A DNA stretch of 64,000 nucleotides from Phocaeicola_A sp036804505 (GTDB lineage Bacteria > Bacteroidota > Bacteroidia > Bacteroidales > Bacteroidaceae), in contig DAIRSI010000001.1 of NCBI GenBank assembly GCA_036804505.1, positions 194,459-258,458 on the forward strand. Direction: 5' to 3'. A program made the position numbers and the translations under genes. Numbering within the stretch: the stretch's first letter is position 1; every line of letters begins with the position of its first letter. This document shows positions 52,170 through 59,717 of this stretch, piece by piece. The notes beneath the pieces are model-generated. The model was not told the origin of the DNA. It made no database searches and worked only from the letters and a program-made list of their open reading frames with translations.

Positions 52170-53846
52170 TTACTTGGCCGTCTTTGCGACGGTCAAGATT
52201 GATTTATATTTTGCAGGGTCATTCAGAACCCCGAGTGCTTCCTTGTAATCCTTGTCATCCTGCAGTTCCTGCATGATTCCACCTTTCTGATAATAATAAC
52301 GCTTCACGATTGCATTTTCAATCAAAGACTTTATATCTTTCTTGAAATGATTCAAGTCGGCCGAAAGATTGTGATTCAGTTTCTTTTCCAGTGCCTTGAA
52401 TTCATCTGCAGCCACTTCATCATATCCTTCAAACTTTGCCATCTCTTTCAGCTTTTCCAGCATCTTCACGCTTTCACGATCATATTTAAAATCCGATTTC
52501 ACAAGTCTAGCCTTGAAATCCTCATAATCCGCATCACTCAGCCGGAACTTGTCAGCAGAAGAAATAGTTTTGTGTTTCAGACAGTAATCTGTTGCATAGT
52601 CAAACAGAACGTCACTTCCTTCCATATAAAACAACAGATTCGGGACCTTTTCCTCTTTCACCTCTATATCAGGACGAATGCCCCCACCGTCACGGACCTC
52701 ACGTCCGGCAACCGTGTGAAACACATGCGTCAAGCTGTCGGGGATGCGCACTGCTTCTCCTTCAGCATTGCGATTCTTGTAATCAATAGCCTGAATGCAT
52801 CTGCCGCTGGGAATATAATAACGTGCTGCCGTCACTTTCAGGCTTCCGTTGTAAGGCAAAGGACGAATTACCTGTACCAGGCCCTTCCCGTACGTACGCG
52901 TACCTATTACAATGGCACGATCCATATCTTGCAGCGAACCCGAAACGATTTCGGAAGCAGATGCCGTATTTCCGTCCACCAGAATACAAAGCGGCATCTT
53001 CGTGTCGAGTGGTTCCAGACGCGTTTTGCTCACCGAGTTCATTTGTTTCATCCTGCCCTTTTGTGAAAGCACTTCCGTGCCTCTCGGGACGAACATCCCC
53101 ACAATATCCACAGCTTCGGGCATAGAACCGCCTCCATTGCTGCGAAGGTCGATTATCAACGATGTGGCACCCTGATTTTTCAAGTCTATCACCGCTCTGC
53201 GCATATCCCGGGCCGAGTTCTCGATGAAACCGGTCAACTGGATGTAACCCACATGCGGCTGAACCAATCCATAATAAGGAATGCAAGGGGTCTGGATATT
53301 CTCTCTTACAATTTTGAAAGACAACGGCTTTGGCACCCCCGGGCGTTCCACTTTCAATACGAAGCTCGTTCCCGGTTCACCGCGAAGCATCTTGCTCACC
53401 TGGTCCACCGTCTTTCCCTTCAAGTCCTTCCCGTCAAAAGCCATGAGCACATCTCCCGCCTTCAAACCGGCCTTGACTGCCGGCATATTCTCGTAGGGTT
53501 CGGCTATCACGGCACGATCCTTCGACTTGTAATAACGAATGATGGAACCAATGCCGGCATACTGTCCTTTCGTCAACATCTTCAGTTCATCCTGTTTCTT
53601 TTCCGGATAATACTCCGTGTAAGGGTCAATCTGCGACAGCATGGCATCGATTCCCACGCCAATCACTTTTTCGGCATCCAGAGTATCCACATAGAACATA
53701 TCCAATTCCTTGAACAGCGAATTGAAAACATCCAGATTCTTAGCAATTTTGAAGTTACGCTCATCCGCCCTGAAACCGGCCAGACCTATAATCATCACAG
53801 CCAGCACACCAATTCCGATGAAAGCCCTTTTATTCCATTTAATCAT
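52170..53846 (-). CDS. S41 family C-terminal processing protease (CtpA/Prc-like)
   Basis: A 558-aa exported serine protease. N-terminal TM/signal anchor at about 9-25, an N-terminal helical part, a PDZ domain at about 90-165 (GIGSIIRYYKSKDRAVIAEPYE... PAVKAGLKAGDVLMAFDG), then the catalytic core with Ser296 in TASASEI and Lys321 in YGKGLVQ (a Ser/Lys dyad with the 25-residue spacing of Prc). GGGSMPEAV holds the oxyanion region. The C-terminal 150 aa form a helical tail typical of bacteroidal members. It acts in the periplasm on C-termini of envelope proteins. A -7 element TATTTTTG is at 53873-53880 (minus). Confidence 0.92.
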   Translation of the reverse strand: MIKWNKRAFIGIGVLAVMIIGLAGFRADERNFKIAKNLDVFNSLFKELDMFYVDTLDAEKVIGVGIDAMLSQIDPYTEYYPEKKQDELKMLTKGQYAGIGSIIRYYKSKDRAVIAEPYENMPAVKAGLKAGDVLMAFDGKDLKGKTVDQVSKMLRGEPGTSFVLKVERPGVPKPLSFKIVRENIQTPCIPYYGLVQPHVGYIQLTGFIENSARDMRRAVIDLKNQGATSLIIDLRSNGGGSMPEAVDIVGMFVPRGTEVLSQKGRMKQMNSVSKTRLEPLDTKMPLCILVDGNTASASEIVSGSLQDMDRAIVIGTRTYGKGLVQVIRPLPYNGSLKVTAARYYIPSGRCIQAIDYKNRNAEGEAVRIPDSLTHVFHTVAGREVRDGGGIRPDIEVKEEKVPNLLFYMEGSDVLFDYATDYCLKHKTISSADKFRLSDADYEDFKARLVKSDFKYDRESVKMLEKLKEMAKFEGYDEVAADEFKALEKKLNHNLSADLNHFKKDIKSLIENAIVKRYYYQKGGIMQELQDDKDYKEALGVLNDPAKYKSILTVAKTAK

Positions 53847-54005
53847 AACGAATTGTCTTTACATAATTTTGGCAAAAATAGTTGTTCTCACTCTGATAAT
53901 GTTAATAACGCTCTAATATTTAACTTTATTTGGTCGAAGGCATAAATAATTCGGCAAGATTGAAAAAAAATCAACGTTTGTATTGTATATTTCAAATATT
54001 CCTAT

Positions 54006-54013
54006 TACTTTTG
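54006..54013 (+). promoter_or_regulatory. -7 element of the tRNA-Asn pair
   Basis: TACTTTTG, with ATTG at 20-nt spacing (53982-53985). It lies 29 nt upstream of the first tRNA-Asn. Confidence 0.55.
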
Positions 54014-54042
54014 CACCGCAATTCCGAAACAAAAAAGCGATT

Positions 54043-54116
54043 GCTTCAATAGCTCAGTCGGTTAGAGCACCTGACTGTTAATCAGGGGGTCGTTGGTTCA
54101 AGTCCATCTTGAAGCG
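54043..54116 (+). tRNA. tRNA-Asn (GTT anticodon), copy 1
   Basis: A 74-nt cloverleaf: acceptor GCTTCAA/TTGAAGC, D-stem GCTC/GAGC, anticodon stem CCTGA/TCAGG with loop CTGTTAA (anticodon GTT), TTCAAGT T-loop, discriminator G at 54116. The T-stem has one T-T mismatch, shared by both copies. The next three bases happen to be CCA (54117-54119). Confidence 0.95.
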
Positions 54117-54137
54117 CCAGGTTTCGAAATTGCAAAT

Positions 54138-54211
54138 GCTTCAATAGCTCAGTCGGTTAGAGCACCTGACTGTTAATCAGGGGGTCGTTGGTTCAAGTCC
54201 ATCTTGAAGCG
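54138..54211 (+). tRNA. tRNA-Asn (GTT anticodon), copy 2
   Basis: Identical over 74 nt to copy 1, with a period of 95 bp, but followed by CAAAA instead of CCA. Both copies are served by the promoter upstream of copy 1 and end at the terminator at 54213-54247. Confidence 0.95.
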
Positions 54212-54212
54212 C

Positions 54213-54247
54213 AAAAGCGGTTAAGTCGAAAGATTTAGCCGCTTTTT
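54213..54247 (+). terminator. Terminator of the tRNA-Asn operon
   Basis: AAAAGCGGTTAA (54213-54224) with TTAGCCGCTTTT (54235-54246), 12 bp with one G-U pair, loop 10 nt, then a T. It begins 2 nt past copy 2. Confidence 0.8.
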
Positions 54248-54278
54248 GTTTTGAATCACAAAGACATAAAAAACTTTA

Positions 54279-54589
54279 TTTTATGCCTCCATAGTCACAC
54301 GAATCCGCAGTCGGGTGTGAATGAATGTTTCCATCCTATAAGGGACAAGGAAAGAACAATCTTTCGGTATAAGTCAAAAACAAATACGACTTAATCCGAA
54401 TTCTTTTTCGGGTATAGCCGAAAGACTTTTCGGATTATACCAAAACATGAAAAGATGCCAATGAACCGGAAAAATCACCTTTATGTAACCATACTTCCAT
54501 GGTTACACCATGCTTACACCGATGCCTACACACTTAATATGCTAGTTTACAGAACTATATACGCTTAGTGGAAGCATGGAGGCATAAAA
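54279..54589. repeat. 14-bp terminal inverted repeat bounding a 311-bp non-coding segment
   Basis: TTTTATGCCTCCAT (54279-54292) and ATGGAGGCATAAAA (54576-54589) are perfect reverse complements. CATAAAAAAC is also present as a direct repeat at 54265-54274 and 54583-54592. No ORF of note lies inside; an 8-bp inverted repeat (AATCCGAA 54393-54400, TTCGGATT 54429-54436) lies in the middle. The layout resembles a MITE or a relic of a mobile element next to tRNA genes, but could also be long-range regulatory structure. Confidence 0.5.
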
Positions 54590-54613
54590 AACATTTAGAA
54601 AATATTTTTCCAC

Positions 54614-55903
54614 CTAAATTGACGAAGAACCTATAGCATACAAAGGAATGTTCGTCATCCATTCTTCCTTTCGATAAGGCGACATCGAGGTACGTATTAC
54701 TTTTTTCGGTTTGTATGTTTCCGAGAAAAGCTTGAGACTTTTAGCTCTCAGATTCTCTTCAGCCTTGACTTCTATAGGCACAACTCCATCTTCGTCCTGC
54801 ATCAGAAAATCTATTTCCGCCTGAGAATTGGGTTTTGACCAATAAAACAGCTCATGATCAATCATCAGCTGCTGCATTGCATATTGTTCGGTCAGGGCAC
54901 CTTTATATTCAGAAAATATATCATTGCCTTTTAACAATATTCTGGCATCTACATCATTCATGGCTGCAAGAAGTCCTACATCCACAATGAAAAGCTTGAA
55001 TGCGGACATATCTTCGAATGCTTTTAAAGGATACTTGGGGGCTTTCACGCAATTCACGGATTGCACCAATCCGCAATCCTTCAACCACATCATGGCCATT
55101 TCATATTCACGGGCCCTTGCTCCTTCCTTTACCAAACCATATGTAAATTTTCTGTTCTCCCTGCTCAATTGTGCAGGAATAGAACTCCACAATTGTCTTA
55201 TGCGTGGAACGATTTCATTGGGCGCATGTTTGGAAAAATCATTGTTGTAACTCTCGAGTATATTCCGCTGTATTTCCCTTACTTCATCGAATGATGCACC
55301 ATCGGCAAAAGCCGAAACAACTTCGGGCATACCTCCAATGAAGTAATATTGACGAAGGCGATCAATGAATTTTCCGTTGAACACGTTTATCAATGTCCAG
55401 TCTTTTTGTTGTAGCAAATCATATAGTTTGTTTTCGCCGACTGCCAACAGGAATTCTTCAAAATTAAGAGGATGAAGTCTGAGAAATTCCACTTTTCCGA
55501 CAGGAAAAGATTCTTTCTTGTGCAGTTCTATTCCGAGTAGTGAACCTGCAACGATAATATGTTGCTCGGGTGCATTCTCGTTAAAATACTTTAGAGAAGT
55601 AAGTCCTCCATTTGCTTCTTGTATTTCATCAAGAAAAATAAGAGTCTCTCCCGGGATGCATTTCTGCCCGGTTTCTGTTTCAATGGCCAGCAGAATTCTT
55701 TCCATATTATAGTTTTCTGCAAAGAGGCCGCGCAAATGTTTCTGGTCCTCGAAATTGACGTATGCCATCGACTTATAGCACTGACGCGCAAATTCTTTTG
55801 CAAGCCAAGTCTTGCCAACTTGCCGTGCACCTTCAATAATCAAGGGTTTGCGACGTTTCTTTTCTTTCCATTCCTTTAGGAATTCAATTGCATTTCTTTC
55901 CAT
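54614..55903 (-). CDS. AAA ATPase with DUF4143 C-terminus
   Basis: A 429-aa protein: AAA_14 ATPase domain with Walker A GARQVGKT (25-32) and Walker B LIFLDEIQEA (about 87-96), sensor region VAGSLLGIEL, then the DUF4143 domain, ending with a nuclease-like part (QAEIDFLMQDEDGVVPIEVKAEENLRAKS region, about 365-395, with Asp...Glu-x-Lys spacing of PD-(D/E)XK enzymes). This family is common, scattered and often laterally moved in Bacteroidales; its biological role is unknown. A 29-bp tandem repeat sits over its promoter. It stands in the accessory stretch between tRNA-Asn and ompA. Confidence 0.85.
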   Translation of the reverse strand: MERNAIEFLKEWKEKKRRKPLIIEGARQVGKTWLAKEFARQCYKSMAYVNFEDQKHLRGLFAENYNMERILLAIETETGQKCIPGETLIFLDEIQEANGGLTSLKYFNENAPEQHIIVAGSLLGIELHKKESFPVGKVEFLRLHPLNFEEFLLAVGENKLYDLLQQKDWTLINVFNGKFIDRLRQYYFIGGMPEVVSAFADGASFDEVREIQRNILESYNNDFSKHAPNEIVPRIRQLWSSIPAQLSRENRKFTYGLVKEGARAREYEMAMMWLKDCGLVQSVNCVKAPKYPLKAFEDMSAFKLFIVDVGLLAAMNDVDARILLKGNDIFSEYKGALTEQYAMQQLMIDHELFYWSKPNSQAEIDFLMQDEDGVVPIEVKAEENLRAKSLKLFSETYKPKKVIRTSMSPYRKEEWMTNIPLYAIGSSSI

Positions 55904-55916
55904 AATTTGTTATCGA

Positions 55917-55977
55917 TACACAAAATAAGTGGGAACTTCGTGCAAATATACACAAAATAAGTGGGAACTTCGTGCAA
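55917..55977. repeat. Two-copy 29-bp direct repeat upstream of the AAA/DUF4143 gene
   Basis: An identical 29-bp unit occurs at 55917-55945 and 55949-55977 (32-bp period). The unit begins TACACAAAATAAGTGGGAAC and ends with CTTCGTGCAA. The minus-strand -7 element TATATTTG (55950-55943) straddles the junction, so the units sit around the likely promoter of the ATPase gene. This suits operators for a repressor, or slipped duplication. Confidence 0.7.
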
Positions 55978-56022
55978 TGAATATCTTTTTTATATGGAAT
56001 ATACACAAAAGAATCGTAAGCA

Positions 56023-56160
56023 TTACGATAAATAACACGTCGTGAAGAATCTAATATCATTGAGATATGTTCTCGGGTTTATTTTCTGAGCTTTGCAAGT
56101 TGCGAAAAGCAACAATACTTTTATGGCCAAATTGAAGAAAGTTCGTAAAATTGCAGCAAC
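56023..56160 (-). pseudogene. Possible remnant of an IS66-type transposase C-terminus
   Basis: In the minus-strand frame ending at TAA 56023-56025, a short peptide reads FATCKAQKINPRTYLNDI (residue region coded at about 56053-56106). IS66 transposases end with a similar pattern, 'xxTCKxxxINPxxxLxDvl'. Upstream of this peptide the frame has no recognisable transposase, so only the last 30-45 codons would remain. The resemblance is short; chance similarity cannot be excluded. Confidence 0.35.
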
Positions 56161-56206
56161 GTCTGGGTGTGGAGCAAGCGTAGTCGGCGATTTTTCTTTT
56201 GTTTCG

Positions 56207-56232
56207 TTTTCTTTCGTTCGCACGAAAGAAAA
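56207..56232. repeat. 11-bp perfect hairpin between ATPase genes
   Basis: TTTTCTTTCGT (56207-56217) and ACGAAAGAAAA (56222-56232) around TCGC. It lacks a long T-run on the minus strand, so it is a weak terminator candidate for the ATPase gene ending at 56245; it may belong to the mobile relic. Confidence 0.45.
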
Positions 56233-56244
56233 TGAAAAACCCCA

Positions 56245-57786
56245 TCACACCACCATCCACTCCTCAATCCCGCGTGTCGCAGAAGAGAAGTTCACCCCGA
56301 TTTTGAAGAGTTTTCTCGCGTCCTTGGCAAAGGGCAGTGCATAGCCTTTCTCTTCAATCTGGCGGAGAGCCTCTTCAGCCGAACCATCCAGTTTCAGCTC
56401 CATCACATAAATGTAGTCTCTCGTCTGTATCACCACATCCATGCGTCCCCGGCTGGTGCTGCGTTCCACTTCAGTATAGAACCCCATCATCTTGAACACC
56501 AAATACATGGCATTCTGGAAGTAAAGCTCCATCTTCCCTGCCACCCGGTAATCCGCATCGGCAAACATTGTCTGCATGCGCTCCATGAACGCCTCCGGAC
56601 GACCCCGCTCTATATCATTAATAAAATTTCCTATGAAGAACTCCGTCTTTTTCTCTTCCACCGGCACATAAGAAGGCAGGAGATATTTCACGAAACCCTC
56701 TTCCACTTCCTTGTTGGGAAATCCCAGGTTGTACCAACCGAATTCTTTATTATATCCTTTGATGGTGAGATATCCGCTCTGATAAATCACAGGAATAGGA
56801 TCTTTCGCCATGGAATCGATACTGTTGAGCATGTCGGACGACTGCTGTTCCTCCTGCAGGTTGTTCAGGTCATAATTGCTCTGCTTGAGCAGCTCCACCA
56901 GAAACGACGGAGTGCCCGTCTCGAACCAATAATTGGAAAACTTCATATTTTTCAAAGTGTTCAGCAAACTGAATGGATTATAGATTCCTATGACTCCTGT
57001 TTCGAAATGATACCCGTCATACATTTCTTTCAGCTTGTCATAACATTCCTCTTTGCTCATGCCATTCTTTTCACCGAGCGCAGCCACGCCCTCGTCGAAA
57101 TAATCATGCAGTTCCTGTTCCGTGATGCCACAAAGAGAAACGTATGATTCATTCATGGAAATATCTTCCAGATTGTTCAGATCACTGAACACGCTTACTT
57201 TTCCAAACTTCGTCACCCCCGTCAGGAAAGCCAGTTTGATGTAACGGTCCTGTGTCTTGAGCACCGAATAGAACGCTTTCAGAGTATTGCGGAAGTTCTC
57301 CTGCAGTTCCGGATTGCCGATAGACTGCAGCATCGGCTTGTCATATTCATCCACAAGAATCACCACACGGTTACCTGTCTTTTCGCAGGCACGCTGCACA
57401 ATGCCGAGAAAGCGCAGGGAAAGAGAGGTCTCACCCAGACCGGTGCCGTAAACGGACTCCCATTCCAGCAGTTTCTTATTCAGTATTTCATTCAGGCTTT
57501 CCCTGCTGTCATATTTCGCGGTATTCAAGTCCAGATGCAGGATAGGATGTTTCGTCCATTTGGTTTCCAGTTTCTCCAAAGCCAGACCTTTGAAGAGTTC
57601 CTTTTTCCCCGAGAAATAAGCCTCCAGAGTAGAGATGAGCAGAGACTTCCCGAATCTCCGCGGACGGCTCAGAAAATAGTAGCTACCCCTGTCAGCAAGC
57701 TGATAAACCAACGCCGTCTTGTCCACATACACATATCCGTCATTGCGGATTTTCTCAAAGTCTTGTATTCCGATAGGATATTTCAT
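56245..57786 (-). CDS. AAA-ATPase-like / PD-(D/E)XK nuclease protein, copy A
   Basis: 513 aa. N-terminal AAA-ATPase_like domain (MKYPIGIQDFEKIRNDGYVY, Walker A RPRRFGKSLL at 41-50, Walker B VVILVDEYDKP at about 141-151), then a C-terminal PDDEXK_9 nuclease-like domain with RGRMDVVI...YVMELKLDG (Asp and Glu-x-Lys catalytic spacing) near 455-475. Members occur by the dozen in Bacteroidales genomes, and their role is unknown. Copy B starts 1566 bp upstream of this gene's start. From residue 140 to 398 the DNA is identical to copy B, but residues 93-139 are different. The two genes are 15 bp apart and probably share a promoter. Confidence 0.85.
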   Translation of the reverse strand: MKYPIGIQDFEKIRNDGYVYVDKTALVYQLADRGSYYFLSRPRRFGKSLLISTLEAYFSGKKELFKGLALEKLETKWTKHPILHLDLNTAKYDSRESLNEILNKKLLEWESVYGTGLGETSLSLRFLGIVQRACEKTGNRVVILVDEYDKPMLQSIGNPELQENFRNTLKAFYSVLKTQDRYIKLAFLTGVTKFGKVSVFSDLNNLEDISMNESYVSLCGITEQELHDYFDEGVAALGEKNGMSKEECYDKLKEMYDGYHFETGVIGIYNPFSLLNTLKNMKFSNYWFETGTPSFLVELLKQSNYDLNNLQEEQQSSDMLNSIDSMAKDPIPVIYQSGYLTIKGYNKEFGWYNLGFPNKEVEEGFVKYLLPSYVPVEEKKTEFFIGNFINDIERGRPEAFMERMQTMFADADYRVAGKMELYFQNAMYLVFKMMGFYTEVERSTSRGRMDVVIQTRDYIYVMELKLDGSAEEALRQIEEKGYALPFAKDARKLFKIGVNFSSATRGIEEWMVV

Positions 57787-57801
57787 AATAACTGTCTGTT
57801 T

Positions 57802-59352
57802 TTATTGTTCCACAATTTTCCACTCCTCAATTCCGCGTGTCGCAGAAGAGAAGTTCACCCCTATTTTGAAGAGTTTTCTCGGGTCCTTGGCAAAAGGCAA
57901 TGCATAGCCTTTCTCTTCAATCTGATGGAGAGCCTCTTCTGCCGAACCGTCCAGTTTCAGTTCCATCACATAGATATAATCTTTTGTTTTGATGAGAACA
58001 TCCATGCGTCCCCGGCTGGTACTGCGTTCCACTTCAGTGTAGAACCCCATCATCTTGAACACCAAATACATGGCATTCTGGAAATACAGTTCCATCTTCC
58101 CTGCTACCCGGTAATCCGTATCGGCAAACATCGTCTGCATCCGCTCCATGAATGCCTCCGGACGACCCCGCTCTATATCATTAATAAAATTTCCTATGAA
58201 GAACTCCGTCTTTTTCTCTTCCACCGGCACATAAGAAGGCAGGAGATATTTCACGAAACCCTCTTCCACTTCCTTGTTGGGAAATCCCAGGTTGTACCAA
58301 CCGAATTCTTTATTATATCCTTTGATGGTGAGATATCCGCTCTGATAAATCACAGGAATAGGATCTTTCGCCATGGAATCGATACTGTTGAGCATGTCGG
58401 ACGACTGCTGTTCCTCCTGCAGGTTGTTCAGGTCATAATTGCTCTGCTTGAGCAGCTCCACCAGAAACGACGGAGTGCCCGTCTCGAACCAATAATTGGA
58501 AAACTTCATATTTTTCAAAGTGTTCAGCAAACTGAATGGATTATAGATTCCTATGACTCCTGTTTCGAAATGATACCCGTCATACATTTCTTTCAGCTTG
58601 TCATAACATTCCTCTTTGCTCATGCCATTCTTTTCACCGAGCGCAGCCACGCCCTCGTCGAAATAATCATGCAGTTCCTGTTCCGTGATGCCACAAAGAG
58701 AAACGTATGATTCATTCATGGAAATATCTTCCAGATTGTTCAGATCACTGAACACGCTTACTTTTCCAAACTTCGTCACCCCCGTCAGGAAAGCCAGTTT
58801 GATGTAACGGTCCTGTGTCTTGAGCACCGAATAGAACGCTTTCAGAGTATTGCGGAAGTTCTCCTGCAGTTCCGGATTGCCGATAGACTGCAGCATCGGC
58901 TTGTCATATTCATCCACAAGAATCACCACACGCTCCCCCGTCTTCTCGCAGGCACGCTGCACGATACCTTTGAAACGGAGTTCAAGAGTGACTTCAGAAG
59001 GAAAAGTCCCGTAAAGCTCTTCCCAGCGGACGAGTGCATCATTGAGCACTTTATTCAAGGAATCAGCATTCTCATTATATTTCGCGGTGTTCAAGTCCAG
59101 ATGCAAGATAGGATGTTTAGTCCATTTTGTTTCCAGTTTCTCCAGAGCCAGTCCCTTGAAGAGCTCCTTCTTCCCTGAGAAGTAAGCCTCCAGAGTAGAG
59201 ATGAGCAGAGACTTTCCGAATCGCCGCGGGCGGCTCATGAAATAGTAGCTACCTCTGTCGGCAAGCTGGTAAACCAATGCTGTCTTGTCCACATACACAT
59301 ATCCGTCATTGCGGATTTTCTCAAAGTCTTGTATTCCTATGGGATATTTCAT
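57802..59352 (-). CDS. AAA-ATPase-like / PD-(D/E)XK nuclease protein, copy B
   Basis: 516 aa, a paralogue of copy A with the same domain order: Walker A RPRRFGKSLL at 41-50, the Walker B-like LVDEYDKP, and the C-terminal nuclease-like RGRMDVLI...YVMELKLDG. It differs from copy A in residues 93-142 (SLNKVLNDALVRWEELYG segment instead of SLNEILNKKLLEWESVYG) and in the end (EEWKIVEQ). The open frame runs up to 59412, but that lies at the exact promoter (59382-59413), so the ATG at 59352, shared with copy A, is the real start. It is the first gene of a two-gene unit. Confidence 0.85.
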   Translation of the reverse strand: MKYPIGIQDFEKIRNDGYVYVDKTALVYQLADRGSYYFMSRPRRFGKSLLISTLEAYFSGKKELFKGLALEKLETKWTKHPILHLDLNTAKYNENADSLNKVLNDALVRWEELYGTFPSEVTLELRFKGIVQRACEKTGERVVILVDEYDKPMLQSIGNPELQENFRNTLKAFYSVLKTQDRYIKLAFLTGVTKFGKVSVFSDLNNLEDISMNESYVSLCGITEQELHDYFDEGVAALGEKNGMSKEECYDKLKEMYDGYHFETGVIGIYNPFSLLNTLKNMKFSNYWFETGTPSFLVELLKQSNYDLNNLQEEQQSSDMLNSIDSMAKDPIPVIYQSGYLTIKGYNKEFGWYNLGFPNKEVEEGFVKYLLPSYVPVEEKKTEFFIGNFINDIERGRPEAFMERMQTMFADTDYRVAGKMELYFQNAMYLVFKMMGFYTEVERSTSRGRMDVLIKTKDYIYVMELKLDGSAEEALHQIEEKGYALPFAKDPRKLFKIGVNFSSATRGIEEWKIVEQ

Positions 59353-59381
59353 GATTACTGCCGTTTTTATATATCGTTTCG

Positions 59382-59413
59382 CAAATATAGAAAGATTTCC
59401 TTTCCCAAACAAA
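59382..59413 (-). promoter_or_regulatory. Promoter of the ATPase copy B - copy A unit
   Basis: On the minus strand TTTG (59413-59410), 20-nt spacer, TATATTTG (59389-59382). Exact consensus, 29 nt upstream of the ATG. Confidence 0.75.
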
Positions 59414-59429
59414 TCCGCTCAAAACTTAT

Positions 59430-59656
59430 TCATTCCTAAGAACGAGTGCAGCAATGTAAGCATACGATATTCTCTCATTGCTGTCCATCCGGCAAAGCCT
59501 TATATCAAGTTTCTGTACGTCAGACCAGACGTTTGCCTAAGACTTCCTTCAGATTCCGTCTCGCAGCGAACACCCATGTCTTCGGCTGAACACTTCCCAC
59601 TGTTAGGGCGTGTTAGGGACTTGCACCCATTAGAATATGGCCATGCCAGGCGAAAC
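59430..59656 (-). mobile_element. Truncated group II intron (5' domain I only)
   Basis: Read on the minus strand, this segment shows features of group II intron domain I: GGTGCAAGTCCC near the 5' end, GAATCTGAAGGAAGTC, GGCAAACGTCTGGTCTGACG, then ACAGAAACTTGATATAAGG. The 5' end would be near 59656 (degenerate GTTTCG in place of GUGYG). It starts directly after the stem and T-tract of the ompA terminator, where class C group II introns are known to insert. The rest of the intron, with the reverse transcriptase and domain V, is absent; the ATPase genes follow instead. Confidence 0.7.
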
Positions 59657-59690
59657 AAAAGAAGCCTGCACTTGGGGATGCAGGCTTCTT
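59655..59690 (-). terminator. Terminator of ompA
   Basis: 12-bp perfect stem AAGAAGCCTGCA (59659-59670) with TGCAGGCTTCTT (59679-59690), 8-nt loop, followed on the minus strand by TTTTGTTT. It ends the ompA message 28 nt past its stop and immediately precedes the intron relic. Confidence 0.85.
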
Positions 59691-59717
59691 CTGAAGTATA
59701 ATTAATAAGTGCGTGTA

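Noticed and set aside
55917..55977. CRISPR array
   Set aside because: Only two units with a 3-bp gap; no spacers and no cas genes.
57535..58710. 391-codon plus-strand ORF across the two ATPase copies
   Set aside because: It spans the junction of two well-supported minus-strand genes and is a shadow of them.
59353..59412. Longer N-terminus for ATPase copy B
   Set aside because: It overlaps the promoter at 59382-59413, and copy A begins at the equivalent of 59352.
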